A stretch of 12,267 nt of DNA from an uncultured Lachnospiraceae bacterium (GTDB taxonomy: Bacteria; Bacillota_A; Clostridia; Lachnospirales; Lachnospiraceae): the NCBI GenBank assembly GCA_900556645.1, contig USPJ01000012.1, forward strand, positions 1-12,267, written 5' to 3'. Made by a program: the position numbers and the translations under genes. The notes beneath the pieces were generated by a model. The model did no database searches and had not been told where the DNA came from. It was given only the letters and a program-made list of their open reading frames with translations. Positions 1 through 8,058 of the stretch are shown piece by piece (the first letter of the stretch is position 1; every line of letters begins with the position of its first letter).

Positions 1-326
1 TGATTGAAGATTGCAAATCTGCTAAAAATCCAAAAGCATACCGAACCAAACATCAAGCAGAATACCAACTGCACGATTCACTAAAAAAAGAGCTTCAGGA
101 TCTCGGTGTTACCAAAATCCCAAGCTCTAATAAAATCCAGAAACGGATTGAAAATCTTGAATCTGAACAGGCAGCTACTGTCCGCGAAAAACAGGAATTA
201 CAGAAAAAACAGAAGACACTAGATATCATCCAGCAGAATTTCATTGCTTTGATGTATACTCCAAATGTAAAATCCGATTCACTTCAGACAAAACGAGAAT
301 CAGTACCTATCTCGAGAGATGAATGA
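1..326 (+). CDS. C-terminal part of a probable mobilisation relaxase (cut by left edge)
   Basis: An open frame enters from the left edge (first whole codon at position 3) and runs 107 codons to a TGA at 324-326. The visible part is hydrophilic and rich in Lys, Glu and Gln. Its middle (roughly visible residues 40-80, with KIQKRIENLE and KQELQKKQKT) looks like a coiled coil. This composition and the stretch AYRTKHQAEYQLHD resemble, from memory, the C-terminal tails of relaxase/mobilisation nuclease proteins on conjugative or mobilisable elements of Clostridia. The catalytic N-terminal domain (Tyr and His triad) lies outside the window, so the assignment cannot be proven here. It is the only clear gene on the plus strand, converges on the transport locus, and its stop codon sits inside a terminator stem. 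Another element-borne coiled-coil protein is possible. Confidence 0.5.
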   Translation, partial: IEDCKSAKNPKAYRTKHQAEYQLHDSLKKELQDLGVTKIPSSNKIQKRIENLESEQAATVREKQELQKKQKTLDIIQQNFIALMYTPNVKSDSLQTKRESVPISRDE

Positions 327-356
327 GGGCACTTTGTGCCCTCATTCATCTTCTTC
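318..356 (+). terminator. Intrinsic terminator of the left-edge plus-strand gene
   Basis: A perfect 15-bp inverted repeat (GATGAATGAGGGCAC at 318-332, TTT loop, complementary arm at 336-350) is followed by TTCTTC on the plus strand. It contains the stop codon of the left-edge gene. On the minus strand there is no U-run after the stem, so it is a poor terminator for the converging transporter operon. Nothing else convincing is seen between 357 and 501. Confidence 0.85.
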
Positions 357-501
357 TGACTCTTCCCAAAGTTCCAATCTCATTTTTTCTTAATGTATAA
401 TGTGGCACATAACCAAATGTATAACATTTTCGATCTGTCCCTCCCTGCAATGGTCTATATAGAGAAGCGAACTGTCCGTACTACTCTGGAAGTAGGAGCT
501 C

Positions 502-2232
502 TTATCTCAATTTCCATCCAATCGCTTTCTTACGAATACCAATGAAATCTGCATAAATACCAGGCTGCCTTATCAAATCCTCATGTTTGCCTGTCTGAAC
601 AATGTGACCACCAGACAACACGAAAATTTGATCTGCGTTTCTGACTGTTTTTAGCCGATGAGCTATCATAATAACCGTTTTATTCTTCGTCAGCTCTGAA
701 ATAGCGCCCATCAGAAGATTTTCATTCTCTGGATCAACACTTGATGTAGCTTCGTCTAAAATGATGATAGGAGCGTCTTTCAAGATTGCTCTGGCAATCG
801 AAATCCGTTGTTTTTCACCGCCGGACAATGTAGCGCCTCCCTCACCAATAACGGTGTCGTAGCCATCAGGCAGACTCATAATAAAATCATGGCAGCACGC
901 CTTTTGAGCTGCTTTTACAACTTCGTTATGGGAAGCCGCTGGATTGCCGAATTTGATATTATTTTCTATGGTATCAGCAAAAAGATATACCTTCTGGAAT
1001 ACCTCACTGATATTGGTGAGCAGACTGTCCAGTGTGTAATCTCGAACATCTATACCGCCGATTGTAATTTTTCCATCGTCAACATCCCAGAATCGAGCGA
1101 TTAGGTTACAAAGCGTACTTTTTCCGGCACCGGACGGACCAACAATAGCCGTTACGGTTTTTTCGGGAATAGAGAGGCTCACATGATCCAGAATCTTGTG
1201 TTCTCCATAGGAAAAAGAAACATCATCAAAAACAATATTATAATTTGGGGGATTGATAGGTTTACCATGTTCGTCCATAACGGGCGTGTTATCAATTTCG
1301 TTTACCTTGTCAATCGAAACATCCAGTAACCGCAGGAGTGCGGAAGTATTTCCGGCTGACTGAAGCTGACTAAAGAGCATAAATGATGCTACTGTCATAA
1401 GCAGGCAAATGGAAAGCGCCATCGTTCCATTCAGGTAAAAGTACAACCCCTCCACTATAACAAGAATACTTGTTCCGTAGAGAATGATTTGTTGCAGCAT
1501 ATTGTAAGGGACGAATGTACGCTCTAATTTCAGATTTTTATCCTTGCTGTCCAGAATTGCCTGTCTCATTTTGCTATTGGAATTTTGACCGAGATTAAAG
1601 GATTTTACAATCAGCATCCCTTGAACGTATTCCAGTACATTAGAAACGAGAGTCTCCTGGGCCTGCTGTCTTTGTGGCGAAACCGTTTCCGATTTTTTCT
1701 GTAACCGGCCGATGCACCATGTAAAAAGCAGAATCCCGCACAAAATCGTCAGTCCGATCCGCCAGTCGATACAGAGCATAACAATAGTAATAATCGCTGC
1801 ATGGATATAGCCGCCTAATATGTTGGTTAGCACCATGGACGCATTATTTTCAATATCGCCCATAGTCGTAGTGACGACAGAAGTCAAATTCCCCAAATTG
1901 TGATCGTTGAAATACCCCATCGGCATATATTTCATGCGATCTCCAATATGAATCCGTTTCTCCGCGCACATAAAATATCCAATTTGCACCTTGCCGAAAT
2001 CTGAAATGTAGCTGCAATAAATTTTAAGCAGCATACTTGCCAGGGTGATTCCAAATATCATCCAGATCATAGACGTAGTAAAACCGTCTGTTAAACCCGA
2101 AAAAACCATGGCTAATGCTCCAAAGGACATCATATCAAAAAGGGAGTGCAGGACAGAAAAAAGGATAGCTTTTTTCATTGTCCCCTGCATTTTCCCTGAA
2201 AACTGATAAATCTTGCTTAATGTCTTTATCAT
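502..2232 (-). CDS. ABC half-transporter, fused membrane and ATPase domains (second of a pair)
   Basis: The 576-residue protein has a six-helix exporter-type membrane domain (candidate helices near 22-45, 54-74, 140-156, 160-175, 248-266 and 271-290). A complete nucleotide-binding domain follows: Walker A GPSGAGKS at 365-372, Q-loop Gln413, signature LSGGE at 469-473, Walker B IIILDEATS at 489-497, H-loop His525. The start at 2232 is chosen because TAGGAGG lies 7 nt upstream; an in-frame ATG at 2280 would overlap the previous gene and has no such site. It follows the first half-transporter by 11 nt, so the two almost certainly form a heterodimer. In Mycobacterium IrtAB and Yersinia YbtPQ, exporter-fold pairs import metal-siderophore complexes, and the AraC plus Nik-type context here favours that role. 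A true exporter, for example of a peptide, cannot be excluded. All ATPase motifs are intact. Confidence 0.9.
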   Translation of the reverse strand: MIKTLSKIYQFSGKMQGTMKKAILFSVLHSLFDMMSFGALAMVFSGLTDGFTTSMIWMIFGITLASMLLKIYCSYISDFGKVQIGYFMCAEKRIHIGDRMKYMPMGYFNDHNLGNLTSVVTTTMGDIENNASMVLTNILGGYIHAAIITIVMLCIDWRIGLTILCGILLFTWCIGRLQKKSETVSPQRQQAQETLVSNVLEYVQGMLIVKSFNLGQNSNSKMRQAILDSKDKNLKLERTFVPYNMLQQIILYGTSILVIVEGLYFYLNGTMALSICLLMTVASFMLFSQLQSAGNTSALLRLLDVSIDKVNEIDNTPVMDEHGKPINPPNYNIVFDDVSFSYGEHKILDHVSLSIPEKTVTAIVGPSGAGKSTLCNLIARFWDVDDGKITIGGIDVRDYTLDSLLTNISEVFQKVYLFADTIENNIKFGNPAASHNEVVKAAQKACCHDFIMSLPDGYDTVIGEGGATLSGGEKQRISIARAILKDAPIIILDEATSSVDPENENLLMGAISELTKNKTVIMIAHRLKTVRNADQIFVLSGGHIVQTGKHEDLIRQPGIYADFIGIRKKAIGWKLR

Positions 2233-2239
2233 CTTCGCA

Positions 2240-2246
2240 CCTCCTA
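2240..2246 (-). promoter_or_regulatory. Ribosome binding site setting the start at 2232
   Basis: TAGGAGG on the minus strand lies 7 nt before the ATG at 2232. Its first three bases are the stop codon of the upstream half-transporter, so translation of the pair is closely linked. This site decides against the longer frame beginning at 2280. Confidence 0.8.
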
Positions 2247-3983
2247 CGCCACATCTTTTGTGTCCATGTGCGCTTTCCACATTTCCTGATAGAGCGTACA
2301 GGAAGTCAATAAGTTTTCATGTGTTCCTTCGTCAATAATCTGCCCATCTTTTATGACAACAATTTTATCTGCATCGGTAATCGTAGAAAGACGGTGCGCA
2401 ATCATCAGAACGGTTTTCCCGGCAATCACTTTTGCCATTGCCTCTTGAATTAAGGCTTCATTCTCGGCGTCAATGTAAGCGGTTGCCTCGTCAAGAATAA
2501 CAATCGGCGCATTTTTCAGTACAGCGCGGGCAATCGCAATTCTCTGGCGCTCACCGCCCGACAAGTGACCTCCTGCACCTCCGACAACTGTATGGAATCC
2601 ATTTTCCAGATTCAGAATGAAATCATAGCAGCCACAATCTCTGGCAGCCTGATATACTTCTTCATCCGTTGCGGATGGTTTTCCCATACGGATATTTTCT
2701 AAAACAGTTTCGTCAAAGAGATAGTTGTCCTGTGAAATATAAGCGATGTTATCCATAAGCTGTGACAACGGAATTTTGCGAATATCTGTTCCGTCTAACT
2801 TGACAGTTCCGTTTGTTACATCCCAAAATCCCGCAATCAGCTTCGTAATGGTAGACTTGCCGCCGCCACTGGGACCGACAAAAGCGGTAATGCTGTTTTC
2901 TGGAATAGAAAGGTTGATATTTTTTAGCAACGGCTTTTCGCTTTCATACGAAAAGCTGACGTTTTCTAACACAATATTGGAAGAATGAATAGACACCGGC
3001 GTTTCCGGGCGATCCAGTTCTTTTTCATCCAATACGGCGCACAATTCCTCGACTACTGATTTCATTTGAGAAATGCTGTCCGTAAAGTTCATGGCATTTA
3101 AAATTGGTGTGATAATACCCAATGACAGCACGATACAGGTAACAAATGCCGGAACGCTCAGGCTCCCGTTCTGGTACAGGACACAGCCAATAGGAAGAAC
3201 ACACACTAACACACTGGGCCAGATTGTAACAAGCATGGATTTGTAAAGCTGCACGCTTTTCATCCAGTTCACAGCATAGGCCGCATTATCTTCAACGGCA
3301 TCTGAATATTTCTGGTAAGAATTAGCAGACTGATTAAACGCCTTAATGACTTCTATTCCGCCGATATACTCAACCACAGTGCTGGTCATTTTACGCACGC
3401 GCATAATAAGACCCTGGAATTTTTCTTCATATCCATTTGCCATTCCCTTATAGCACAACATACCAATCGGCAGGGTAATCAATGCAGCCAGCGCCATTCT
3501 CCAATCCAAAAACAGTAGGTAAATCAGAATACAAATCGGAATACAGAGATTCGCTGTCAGCTCCGGTACTAAATGCGCAAGGGTCGTTTCCATTCCCTCC
3601 ACACGATCTACCAAGACATTTTTTAATTCTCCCGATGGGGTGTTAATCATATAGCCCATCGGAACCCTGGTAAGTTTATCTGCTAGTTTCAGGCGGATCT
3701 CCGCCAGAGTTGCGAAAGTGGCCGTATGGGAAACTAAAGTAGAGAAATTTGCAAAGCATACTTTCCCAAGGAAACCAATTCCCGCAATCAGACACCACTC
3801 CATATAGACGGACACAGATGTCTCTCCATCCATCAAGAGAATCACAATTTTTGAAACTGCAAAAAACGGCAGCAATCCGGCGGCAACACCCAGGATTGCC
3901 AAAATCACTGAAAGAACATATTCACCCTTATATGGAGCGGCAAGTTCCATCAGTCTGGACATGGGATTATCTTTCTTGTCCAT
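2244..3983 (-). CDS. ABC half-transporter, fused membrane and ATPase domains (first of a pair)
   Basis: The 579-residue protein has an exporter-type membrane domain (candidate helices near 22-42, 63-80, 143-159, 163-180, 252-270 and 277-296). Its nucleotide-binding domain has Walker A GPSGGGKS at 370-377, Q-loop Gln418, signature LSGGE at 474-478, Walker B IVILDEATA at 494-502 and His530. Both ATP sites of the predicted heterodimer have consensus motifs, unlike heterodimeric exporters with one degenerate site. The start at 3983 is preferred because AAAAGGAG lies 10 nt upstream; the in-frame ATG at 4004 lies ahead of that site, at the foot of a hairpin, and has no ribosome site. The gene begins a sub-operon with its own candidate promoter and ends 11 nt before its partner. 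By context it may take up metal-metallophore complexes after the Nik-type importer, in parallel with it, or release the metal; the direction of transport is inferred. Confidence 0.9.
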   Translation of the reverse strand: MDKKDNPMSRLMELAAPYKGEYVLSVILAILGVAAGLLPFFAVSKIVILLMDGETSVSVYMEWCLIAGIGFLGKVCFANFSTLVSHTATFATLAEIRLKLADKLTRVPMGYMINTPSGELKNVLVDRVEGMETTLAHLVPELTANLCIPICILIYLLFLDWRMALAALITLPIGMLCYKGMANGYEEKFQGLIMRVRKMTSTVVEYIGGIEVIKAFNQSANSYQKYSDAVEDNAAYAVNWMKSVQLYKSMLVTIWPSVLVCVLPIGCVLYQNGSLSVPAFVTCIVLSLGIITPILNAMNFTDSISQMKSVVEELCAVLDEKELDRPETPVSIHSSNIVLENVSFSYESEKPLLKNINLSIPENSITAFVGPSGGGKSTITKLIAGFWDVTNGTVKLDGTDIRKIPLSQLMDNIAYISQDNYLFDETVLENIRMGKPSATDEEVYQAARDCGCYDFILNLENGFHTVVGGAGGHLSGGERQRIAIARAVLKNAPIVILDEATAYIDAENEALIQEAMAKVIAGKTVLMIAHRLSTITDADKIVVIKDGQIIDEGTHENLLTSCTLYQEMWKAHMDTKDVA

Positions 3984-3993
3984 TTCACATACG

Positions 3994-4001
3994 CTCCTTT
4001 T
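3994..4001 (-). promoter_or_regulatory. Ribosome binding site setting the start at 3983
   Basis: AAAAGGAG on the minus strand lies 10 nt upstream of ATG 3983 and downstream of the alternative ATG at 4004. It therefore supports the shorter protein. Confidence 0.7.
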
Positions 4002-4004
4002 CAT

Positions 4005-4044
4005 AAAAATAGAGGTTGGTTAAACACTTCTAACCAACCTCTAT
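4005..4044 (-). terminator. Intrinsic terminator after the importer operon, overlapping the next promoter
   Basis: A perfect 14-bp inverted repeat (ATAGAGGTTGGTTA at 4009-4022 on the plus strand, complement at 4031-4044, 8-nt loop) is followed on the minus strand by a short T-run, 4009-4005. It would terminate most transcripts arriving from the substrate-binding-protein gene. The predicted start of the internal promoter falls inside the 5' arm of the stem, so transcripts from that promoter could not form it. Confidence 0.75.
4018..4035. promoter_or_regulatory. 18-bp inverted-repeat element in the half-transporter leader (candidate repressor operator)
   Basis: The plus strand reads GGTTAAA-CACT-TCTAACC, arms matching at 6 of 7 positions. 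The same layout occurs ahead of the importer operon (9019-9036) and the regulator gene (10136-10153). It starts 7 bp downstream of the -10 hexamer, so it would cover about +2 to +19. It coincides with the apex of the terminator hairpin, which inflates its symmetry, but its match to the other two sites is independent of that. Confidence 0.5.
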
Positions 4045-4071
4045 TATATCTATTCGGCTATTTTCTGCCAC
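4043..4071 (-). promoter_or_regulatory. Candidate internal promoter for the half-transporter pair
   Basis: A perfect -10 TATAAT (4043-4048) stands 17 bp from a poor -35 GTGGCA (4066-4071). The -35 position lies in the 36-bp block shared with the importer promoter, as expected for a class II activator-dependent promoter. The predicted start is near 4036. Confidence 0.6.
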
Positions 4072-4102
4072 TCTGATAGGGCGTTAAACCCTCCATTTAG
4101 AC
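4067..4102 (-). promoter_or_regulatory. 36-bp promoter block, copy 1 (candidate AraC-regulator site)
   Basis: On the minus strand the block begins GTCTAAATGGAGG and ends AGAGTGGC. It matches 9122-9157 at 25 of 36 positions without gaps and ends 18 bp from the -10 (19 bp in the other copy). Each copy contains two GAGG/GAGTGG-like cores 20 bp apart in direct orientation, the usual geometry for an AraC-family binding site. Which protein binds it is inferred. Confidence 0.5.
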
Positions 4103-4114
4103 ATTGGATTATAT

Positions 4115-5749
4115 TTATTCCGCAGGCTGTACGTTGTTAATCTCAAAGAACTGTGGCACGCTGGAGAAAGTATATCCGGCGATTTTGGAGGAATTATATA
4201 CAACCAGATCCTTAGAATAGGAGATCGGAAGGTCAATCACATTGTCGTTGGAAACATTCAGTGCAGTAGCAATCGCACTCTGAACCACTTCGGGATCAGC
4301 AGAGGTGGAGAACGCATTTACCGCATCCGAATAGCTCTGGAAATCCTCAAGTGCCTGCAAGGAAATAGCATGAGGATCAGCACCGAGGGATTCCTGCAGG
4401 AACTTGTGCGGTTCAGTATAAGACCCTTCTGTATTCCATGTTGTAATGTCATAATTTCCTGCAACGCCTTCGGTCCACCAGGTCATCTGATCCTGGCCGG
4501 TAGTGGTTACGTCAATACCAACCTCTGCAAGCTGGGTCTTAATTGCAAGAGCCATGTCCTGTGCAAGAGAAAGATCAGTCCAATAGGTGTAATTCAGGGA
4601 AAGCTGCTGTCCATCTTTTTCACGGATACCAGTGCTTTCATTCATCACCCATCCAGCTTCATCCAGAAGTGCATTTGCTTTATCCAGATCATAGCTCCAT
4701 GTGCTGTTATAAGTAATGTCTGTGTAGGGCGCTCCGGGTGCAAACAGGCTGGTGGCCGGAGTTTCGTATCCATAGGTCAGGCCCTTGGTGATTTCTTCCT
4801 TATTGACAGCGTATGCAATCGCCTGGCGAACCTTAAGATCGCTCAAAATTTCGCTGGACGCATTCAGAACCAGGTTCCGGGTCAGGGTATTTCCATCATT
4901 GATTGCGCCCTCGATCCCATCCAGAGAAAGAGCCTGATTGTAGTCGTCATAGCTGAGAAGGTCAGCACCATAAATCAGGTCAACCTCACCGGTCTGTAAT
5001 GCTTGAAGTCTGGAAGATGCCTCCGGGATATACTTTATGACAACTTCGTCATAGTAAGGAGCTTCACCCCAATAGTTTTCATTTCTGACAAAACGGGTGC
5101 AGTCGCCGGAAATCATTTCTTCGCGGATGTACGGACCGGTGCCGACAACATCTGTGAATGTCTGGAAGTTTTCAGCTTCAAACACATTCGGGGACATCAT
5201 GCCGGCAACATTCTGGAAGCAGAAGTCATTGATATAAGAGAAGCAAGGGGCAGCATAATGAACGGCCACCGTGTATTCGTCAACAACCTCTACGCTTTCA
5301 ATGTTGTAAATGCCTTTAATACCGCTAAAATTGGGGTTGGAGCGGTCAAAATCCAGAATTGCCTTTACGCTCTCCGCATTAAAAGCGGCTCCATCTGTAA
5401 AAGAAACATCCTGACGGAGTTTAAAGGTAAGGACAGTATTTGTGTCATCCCATCCCCATTCCTCGGCCAGTTCGGGAACAATTTCCCCGTCCTCATAGGC
5501 GACTAAAGTCTCATAGACCAGACCGCAGGCGATATTATTCTCCTTGTTCATGGTCAGTGTCGTAAGGTTGTCCAGTTCCTTTGCTGTGACGATTGTCAGC
5601 ACCTTCGCTTCGTTTTCATTAGCCGCTTGCGTCTGCTCGCTGTCGGTCTGCGTCTGCTCGGAGGTATCGCTCTGACCGCAGCCAACCATGGACAGAAGCA
5701 TACTCACGCCCAATGCAGCGGCGAGAAGTTTCTTGTAAATCTGTTTCAT
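4115..5749 (-). CDS. Extracellular solute-binding lipoprotein of a peptide/nickel-type ABC importer (SBP family 5)
   Basis: The 544-residue protein starts with a lipoprotein signal: a basic N-terminus (MKQIYKK), a hydrophobic core, and lipobox MVGC with the lipidated Cys at residue 24. A short Gln/Thr/Glu/Ser-rich linker follows. The mature part has family-5 features typical of DppA/NikA/CntA proteins: the early segment with LVYETLVAYEDGEIVPELAEEW, then LTFKLRQDVSFTDG, and later RQAIAYAVNKEEI. It would capture the ligand outside the membrane and pass it to the two permeases. The gene begins 1 nt after the stop of the second ATPase gene, with a ribosome site (AAAGGACAAGG region) inside that gene. 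Being last in the operon is unusual, since the binding protein is often first. The ligand cannot be read from sequence; context favours a metal-metallophore complex, with oligopeptide as the main alternative. Confidence 0.93.
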   Translation of the reverse strand: MKQIYKKLLAAALGVSMLLSMVGCGQSDTSEQTQTDSEQTQAANENEAKVLTIVTAKELDNLTTLTMNKENNIACGLVYETLVAYEDGEIVPELAEEWGWDDTNTVLTFKLRQDVSFTDGAAFNAESVKAILDFDRSNPNFSGIKGIYNIESVEVVDEYTVAVHYAAPCFSYINDFCFQNVAGMMSPNVFEAENFQTFTDVVGTGPYIREEMISGDCTRFVRNENYWGEAPYYDEVVIKYIPEASSRLQALQTGEVDLIYGADLLSYDDYNQALSLDGIEGAINDGNTLTRNLVLNASSEILSDLKVRQAIAYAVNKEEITKGLTYGYETPATSLFAPGAPYTDITYNSTWSYDLDKANALLDEAGWVMNESTGIREKDGQQLSLNYTYWTDLSLAQDMALAIKTQLAEVGIDVTTTGQDQMTWWTEGVAGNYDITTWNTEGSYTEPHKFLQESLGADPHAISLQALEDFQSYSDAVNAFSTSADPEVVQSAIATALNVSNDNVIDLPISYSKDLVVYNSSKIAGYTFSSVPQFFEINNVQPAE

Positions 5750-5750
5750 G

Positions 5751-6488
5751 TTATCCTTGTCCTTTCTGGTTTGATAATTGATCTATTAGATAACCTTGCT
5801 CGGCGATCCGTCCCTCCCGCATGATGATAATCCGATTTGCAATACGCATTGCGTCCTTTCTGCTATGCGTAATGAAAATGCAGGAGCTGCCGGATAGCTT
5901 CACAAAGTTCTCTACTAAAGTAAGTACGGCATCCGCCGAAATCAGGTCAAGCCCGCTGGTCACTTCATCCATGATTAAGTAATCTGGTTCCACGGCAATC
6001 GCCCGAAGCAAAGAGAGCCGCCTCTGTTCGCCGCCCGAAAGCTGACGGACAGGCGTTTCCAAAAGCCCATAATCCATGTGTACGGCATCCATCAAATCTA
6101 AAATATGTTTTTTTCTTTCGGCTCTTTTCTTATCAGTTAAGTTCACCAGTGCTTCTTCTACATTTGCGTATGCAGACCTGGCAGGATTTAAAGTGCCGGA
6201 AGAATCCTGAAAAACAGCCTGTATTTTTTTACGGTGCTGTTTCCATGTTTGATAATTCCAACAGGTTATATCTTCACCATCCAGTAATATTTTGCCAGAA
6301 GTTGGTTTCTCAATGCCGATCAGAAGTCTTGCCAGCGTGCTTTTTCCCGATCCGCTTTCTCCCTCAATAGCAAGACTTTCACCTTTACAAAGGTGGAGGT
6401 TGATGTCCGAAAGCGCATTAAAATCTCCCTGGTTCACATTATGATATACCTGATTTACATTCTGGATTACAATTTCTCCCATTTCCAT
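5751..6488 (-). CDS. ABC importer ATPase subunit, NikE/CntF-like
   Basis: This 245-residue single-domain ATPase has Walker A GESGSGKS at 43-50, Q-loop Gln94 (VFQDSSGTLNPA, the typical peptide/nickel-importer form), signature LSGGE at 150-154, Walker B YLIMDE at 170-175 and His208. It lacks the roughly 60-80-residue C-terminal extension of the DppF/OppF ATPases, so it resembles the short ATPases of Nik and Cnt metal importers. It overlaps the preceding ATPase gene by 22 nt. A second ATG at 6482 is better spaced (7 nt) from the GGGGTG element and may be the true start, which would shorten the protein by two residues. It should pair with the other ATPase beneath the two permeases. Confidence 0.93.
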   Translation of the reverse strand: MEMGEIVIQNVNQVYHNVNQGDFNALSDINLHLCKGESLAIEGESGSGKSTLARLLIGIEKPTSGKILLDGEDITCWNYQTWKQHRKKIQAVFQDSSGTLNPARSAYANVEEALVNLTDKKRAERKKHILDLMDAVHMDYGLLETPVRQLSGGEQRRLSLLRAIAVEPDYLIMDEVTSGLDLISADAVLTLVENFVKLSGSSCIFITHSRKDAMRIANRIIIMREGRIAEQGYLIDQLSNQKGQG

Positions 6489-7258
6489 TCACCCCGACTT
6501 TCCCTATGGCTCAACGCGGAAAATTGTTTCATCCAGTCTGTCTGCGGACTTGACAAGAGTTTATCCATCGTTCCATGCTCAATAATTTTTCCAGCTCCCA
6601 GAACATAAACGTTCTGACATAAGTTTTTAAGTGCGGCCACATCATGGGATACAAATAATATGCCTTTGTCCTTCATTTGCTCCTGCATGATGAGAAGCAA
6701 CAAATCCCTGTTTTCTTCATCCAATGCAGCGGTTGGTTCATCGGCTAAAACATAATCCGGCGACATTCCCAATAAGATTGCCGCAGCTACTCGTTGTAGC
6801 ATTCCGCCTGATAGTTCAGACGGATACGCACCCAAAATCCGATCCGTGTCTTTTAGATTTACGGAAACCAGTTTCTCTTTCGCCAGGTCAGTTGCTTCAC
6901 TTGTATTCAAATGCAAACGATTGACAAAGGTTTCCCGCATCTGATAACCGATTTTTAATCGGCTGTCAAAAGCCGTCATAGGGTTCTGGGGGATAAATCC
7001 AAGCTTCTTCCCACAAAGCTCACGATGTGACTTGCGGGAAAGATGTGATAAATCTATATCGTCCAACAAAATTTTCCCGGCATCAATATGACAGCTTGTG
7101 TGAAGCATTCCCAAAATGCTCCGCAGCAAAGTTGTTTTTCCAGAGCCGCTTTTACCTGTAAGTCCAATCACACGGCCTGCAGGAATTTCCATAGATATGT
7201 CTTTCAGAAGGTAGCGGCCTGACCGTTCCTTGACATCTAACTGTTCAATTTTTAACAT
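6467..7258 (-). CDS. ABC importer ATPase subunit, NikD/CntD-like
   Basis: The 263-residue ATPase has Walker A GKSGSGKT at 35-42, Q-loop Gln91 (IPQNPMTAFDSRLKIGYQ, the NikD/DppD form), Walker B YVLADE at 169-174 and His205. Its signature is LSGGM (149-153) rather than LSGGE/Q, as is common in NikD/DppD proteins. Like its partner it is short and lacks the oligopeptide-type C-terminal extension. The start at 7258 is chosen over an in-frame GTG at 7261 because AAGGAGG lies 7 nt upstream of the ATG. The ATG shares one base with the TGA of the permease gene (TGATG), implying coupled translation. Confidence 0.93.
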   Translation of the reverse strand: MLKIEQLDVKERSGRYLLKDISMEIPAGRVIGLTGKSGSGKTTLLRSILGMLHTSCHIDAGKILLDDIDLSHLSRKSHRELCGKKLGFIPQNPMTAFDSRLKIGYQMRETFVNRLHLNTSEATDLAKEKLVSVNLKDTDRILGAYPSELSGGMLQRVAAAILLGMSPDYVLADEPTAALDEENRDLLLLIMQEQMKDKGILFVSHDVAALKNLCQNVYVLGAGKIIEHGTMDKLLSSPQTDWMKQFSALSHRESRGEWKWEKL

Positions 7259-8058
7259 CACTCTGCCTCCTTCGTTGTCAACTGCCTGCCAATGACGTTA
7301 AAGCAGAGTGTCGATAAAATTACCGCCCCTATTGGATAGAGAATCATGGTCGGGTGAAGAACCAAAGCACCCCTTGCGTCTAAAATCATACTTCCCCAAT
7401 CTACTACATTATCACCAAGCCCTAATCCAATAAAGGAAAATCCGGTAATAGCCAGAATCATATCCGCACAGGAAAGGCACAGAAAGCGAATCATTTCGGC
7501 AATCAAATTCGGGAAAATATGAATCAGCATGATTCTGAGCTTTGAAGCGCCGGAAGCGATTGCACACATGACATAGGCTTTTCCCATTTCCATGTCGGTA
7601 CGGGTACGAACCAGTTTTATGTATCTCAAAATGTAAGACACAGTGAGCGCGACAAGAGTAGTTTTCGCTCCGCTGCCCCAGGCTCCAATAAACACAATTA
7701 AATACGCAATCGGGGGGATGGCTGTAACAGCGTTAATCAGGCCATCAATAAGTGCATTTTCTTTCATAACGGCCCGGCTTGTCACCATTCCGATAACAGT
7801 GCCAAGCAGAAAAACAATAAGAGAGCCTCCTAATACAATCCCCAGCGTTGTCCAGCCACCATAAAGAATCCGTGACAGAATGCAGCGCCCTAAAGCATCC
7901 GTACCAAACGGATATTCTGCGCTGGGATCAGCATATCTCTCCAACAAGTTTGATTTCATTGGATCGTTGGGTGCAAATAAAAATCCGGCAAAAAAGAAAA
8001 TAATCACAAGGGTTGGAATGAAAATCGCACACCATTTCCGAAAACGCTTCGTTTTCAT
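7258..8058 (-). CDS. ABC importer permease subunit, NikC/DppC-like
   Basis: The 266-residue membrane protein has an N-terminal helix (about 10-29), then the family hallmark YPFGTDALGR (49-58) leading into the BPD_transp_1 domain with about five further helices. The ATPase-contacting EAA loop is at about 157-183 (MGKAYVMCAIASGAS, then HIFPN). Near the end, GLGLGDNVVDWGSMI (211-225) is also typical of DppC/NikC. The usual Asp after GTDALGR is Cys59 here, a minor difference. It begins directly after the upstream permease stop (TAAATG) with GGGGGTG as ribosome site, and pairs with that permease as the transmembrane channel. Confidence 0.93.
   Translation of the reverse strand: MKTKRFRKWCAIFIPTLVIIFFFAGFLFAPNDPMKSNLLERYADPSAEYPFGTDALGRCILSRILYGGWTTLGIVLGGSLIVFLLGTVIGMVTSRAVMKENALIDGLINAVTAIPPIAYLIVFIGAWGSGAKTTLVALTVSYILRYIKLVRTRTDMEMGKAYVMCAIASGASKLRIMLIHIFPNLIAEMIRFLCLSCADMILAITGFSFIGLGLGDNVVDWGSMILDARGALVLHPTMILYPIGAVILSTLCFNVIGRQLTTKEAE

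Noticed and set aside
318..350. The left hairpin as terminator of the half-transporter operon on the minus strand
   Set aside because: There is no T-run after the stem in that direction, so only the plus-strand role is supported.
392..424. The AATGTATAA pair as an attachment site
   Set aside because: Nine bases in AT-rich DNA twice is weak evidence, and no integrase or second element end is visible.
2233..2280. N-terminal extension of the second half-transporter to ATG 2280
   Set aside because: The extra 16 residues are read from the end of the upstream gene and through the TAGGAGG site; the ATG at 2232 has ideal spacing.
4370..5506. Two long plus-strand open frames (209 and 167 codons) opposite the substrate-binding-protein gene
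   Set aside because: Both are antisense to a clear lipoprotein with family-5 motifs, lack ribosome sites, and look like antisense shadows.
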